From contig CAZRIT010000017.1 of the NCBI GenBank assembly GCA_964600225.1, forward strand, positions 1 to 30,335: DNA of 30,335 bases, read 5' to 3'. Origin of the DNA: CAZRIT01 sp964600225 (GTDB taxonomy: Bacteria; Bacillota; Clostridia; Christensenellales; CAG-138). The notes under the pieces were generated by a model. The model was not told the origin of the DNA. It saw only the letters and a program-made list of their open reading frames with translations, and ran no database searches. Position numbers and translations under genes: made by a program. The stretch's first letter is position 1, and each line of letters begins with the position of its first letter. Shown here one piece after another: positions 30,257 through 30,335 of the stretch.

Positions 30257-30335
30257 GTGTCATCCTGAGCGAAGTCGAAGGATCTTGAGGGTCGCGTGTA
30301 CACGTTGCTCGGGGTATGCGCAAGTCGTCCGCTGC
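30257..30335. repeat. 79-bp repeat, inverted partner of 21774-21852, cut by window end
   Basis: It is the reverse complement of 21774-21852 with a single G/A difference. It includes the GAAGTCGAAGGATCTTGAG element that gives the spurious 'SRSFDFAQDD' translation. Confidence 0.9.

Noticed and set aside
28432..30303. N-terminal extension of the ECF S-component frame to 816 residues
   Set aside because: It translates the dispersed repeats ('SRSFDFAQDD') and the antisense of the oxidoreductase gene; the ATG at 28431 has a strong ribosome-binding site.

Overview
The window looks like a chromosomal segment from a fairly GC-rich member of the Bacillota, most likely a gut-associated Clostridia. The grounds are strong purine-rich ribosome-binding sites, sigma-A-type promoters with 16-18 bp spacers, a class III fructose-1,6-bisphosphatase, an LPXTG-type wall protein, a YtxC-like sporulation protein, and dispersed repeats of the 'TGTCATTCCGAG...' family that translate spuriously to 'SRSFDFAQDD'. 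No rRNA, tRNA, insertion sequence, prophage or convincing CRISPR array was seen. Genus and order cannot be assigned from the sequence alone.

Layout. 1-3145 (minus): a decayed or frameshifted membrane-anchored protein cut by the window edge, thioredoxin, a possibly leaderless single-span protein, a repeat patch and a YtxC-like protein. 3429-4697 (plus): HtrA/DegP-type serine protease. 4841-6538 (minus): a PlsC-type acyltransferase followed by an SPL-like radical SAM protein with a C-terminal clamp-binding motif. 6761-7474 (plus): a methyltransferase. 7625-9205 (minus): two tandem HAD paralogs. 9464-11804 (plus): a DUF937 protein with LGSLLGG repeats and a lysine-rich tail, then lipoate-protein ligase, possibly leaderless. 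11873-14390 (minus): a GNAT acetyltransferase overlapping class III FBPase. 14391-14996: a repeat island. 14997-16919 (minus): an LPRTG surface protein with six repeats. 17377-21225 (plus): a translationally coupled molybdenum-cofactor operon, moeA / moeA-PBP fusion / moaC / short MOSC. 21226-22118: a candidate structured RNA, a G-rich hairpin and repeats. 22119-25029 (plus): dihydrolipoyl dehydrogenase and glutamate dehydrogenase. 25218-27195 (plus): an ECF-type sigma factor with its membrane anti-sigma partner. 27276-28431 (minus): an ECF-transporter S component overlapping a methyltransferase. 28771-30108 (plus): a double flavodoxin-fold oxidoreductase. The window ends inside a repeat that is an inverted copy of one at 21774.

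How the genes fit together. The MoeA pair, MoaC and MOSC protein cover molybdenum insertion and one pterin step; moaA, moaD, moaE and the molybdate transporter must be elsewhere. LplA and Lpd both serve lipoylated complexes, whose other subunits are not here. GdhA and FBPase are central metabolism. HtrA, the sigma/anti-sigma pair, thioredoxin and the LPRTG protein are envelope or stress functions.

The less ordinary signals are: the repeat and lysine-tail DUF937 protein; a promoter-RNA-terminator unit of about 103 nt with no reading frame; four palindromes that share a core while their outer arms vary in matched fashion; the half-length MOSC protein; a G-quadruplex motif overlapping a large hairpin; and two promoters that place transcription starts at or next to start codons. 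No single multi-gene system here is clearly new. The RNA unit and the palindrome family are the best candidates for something undescribed.
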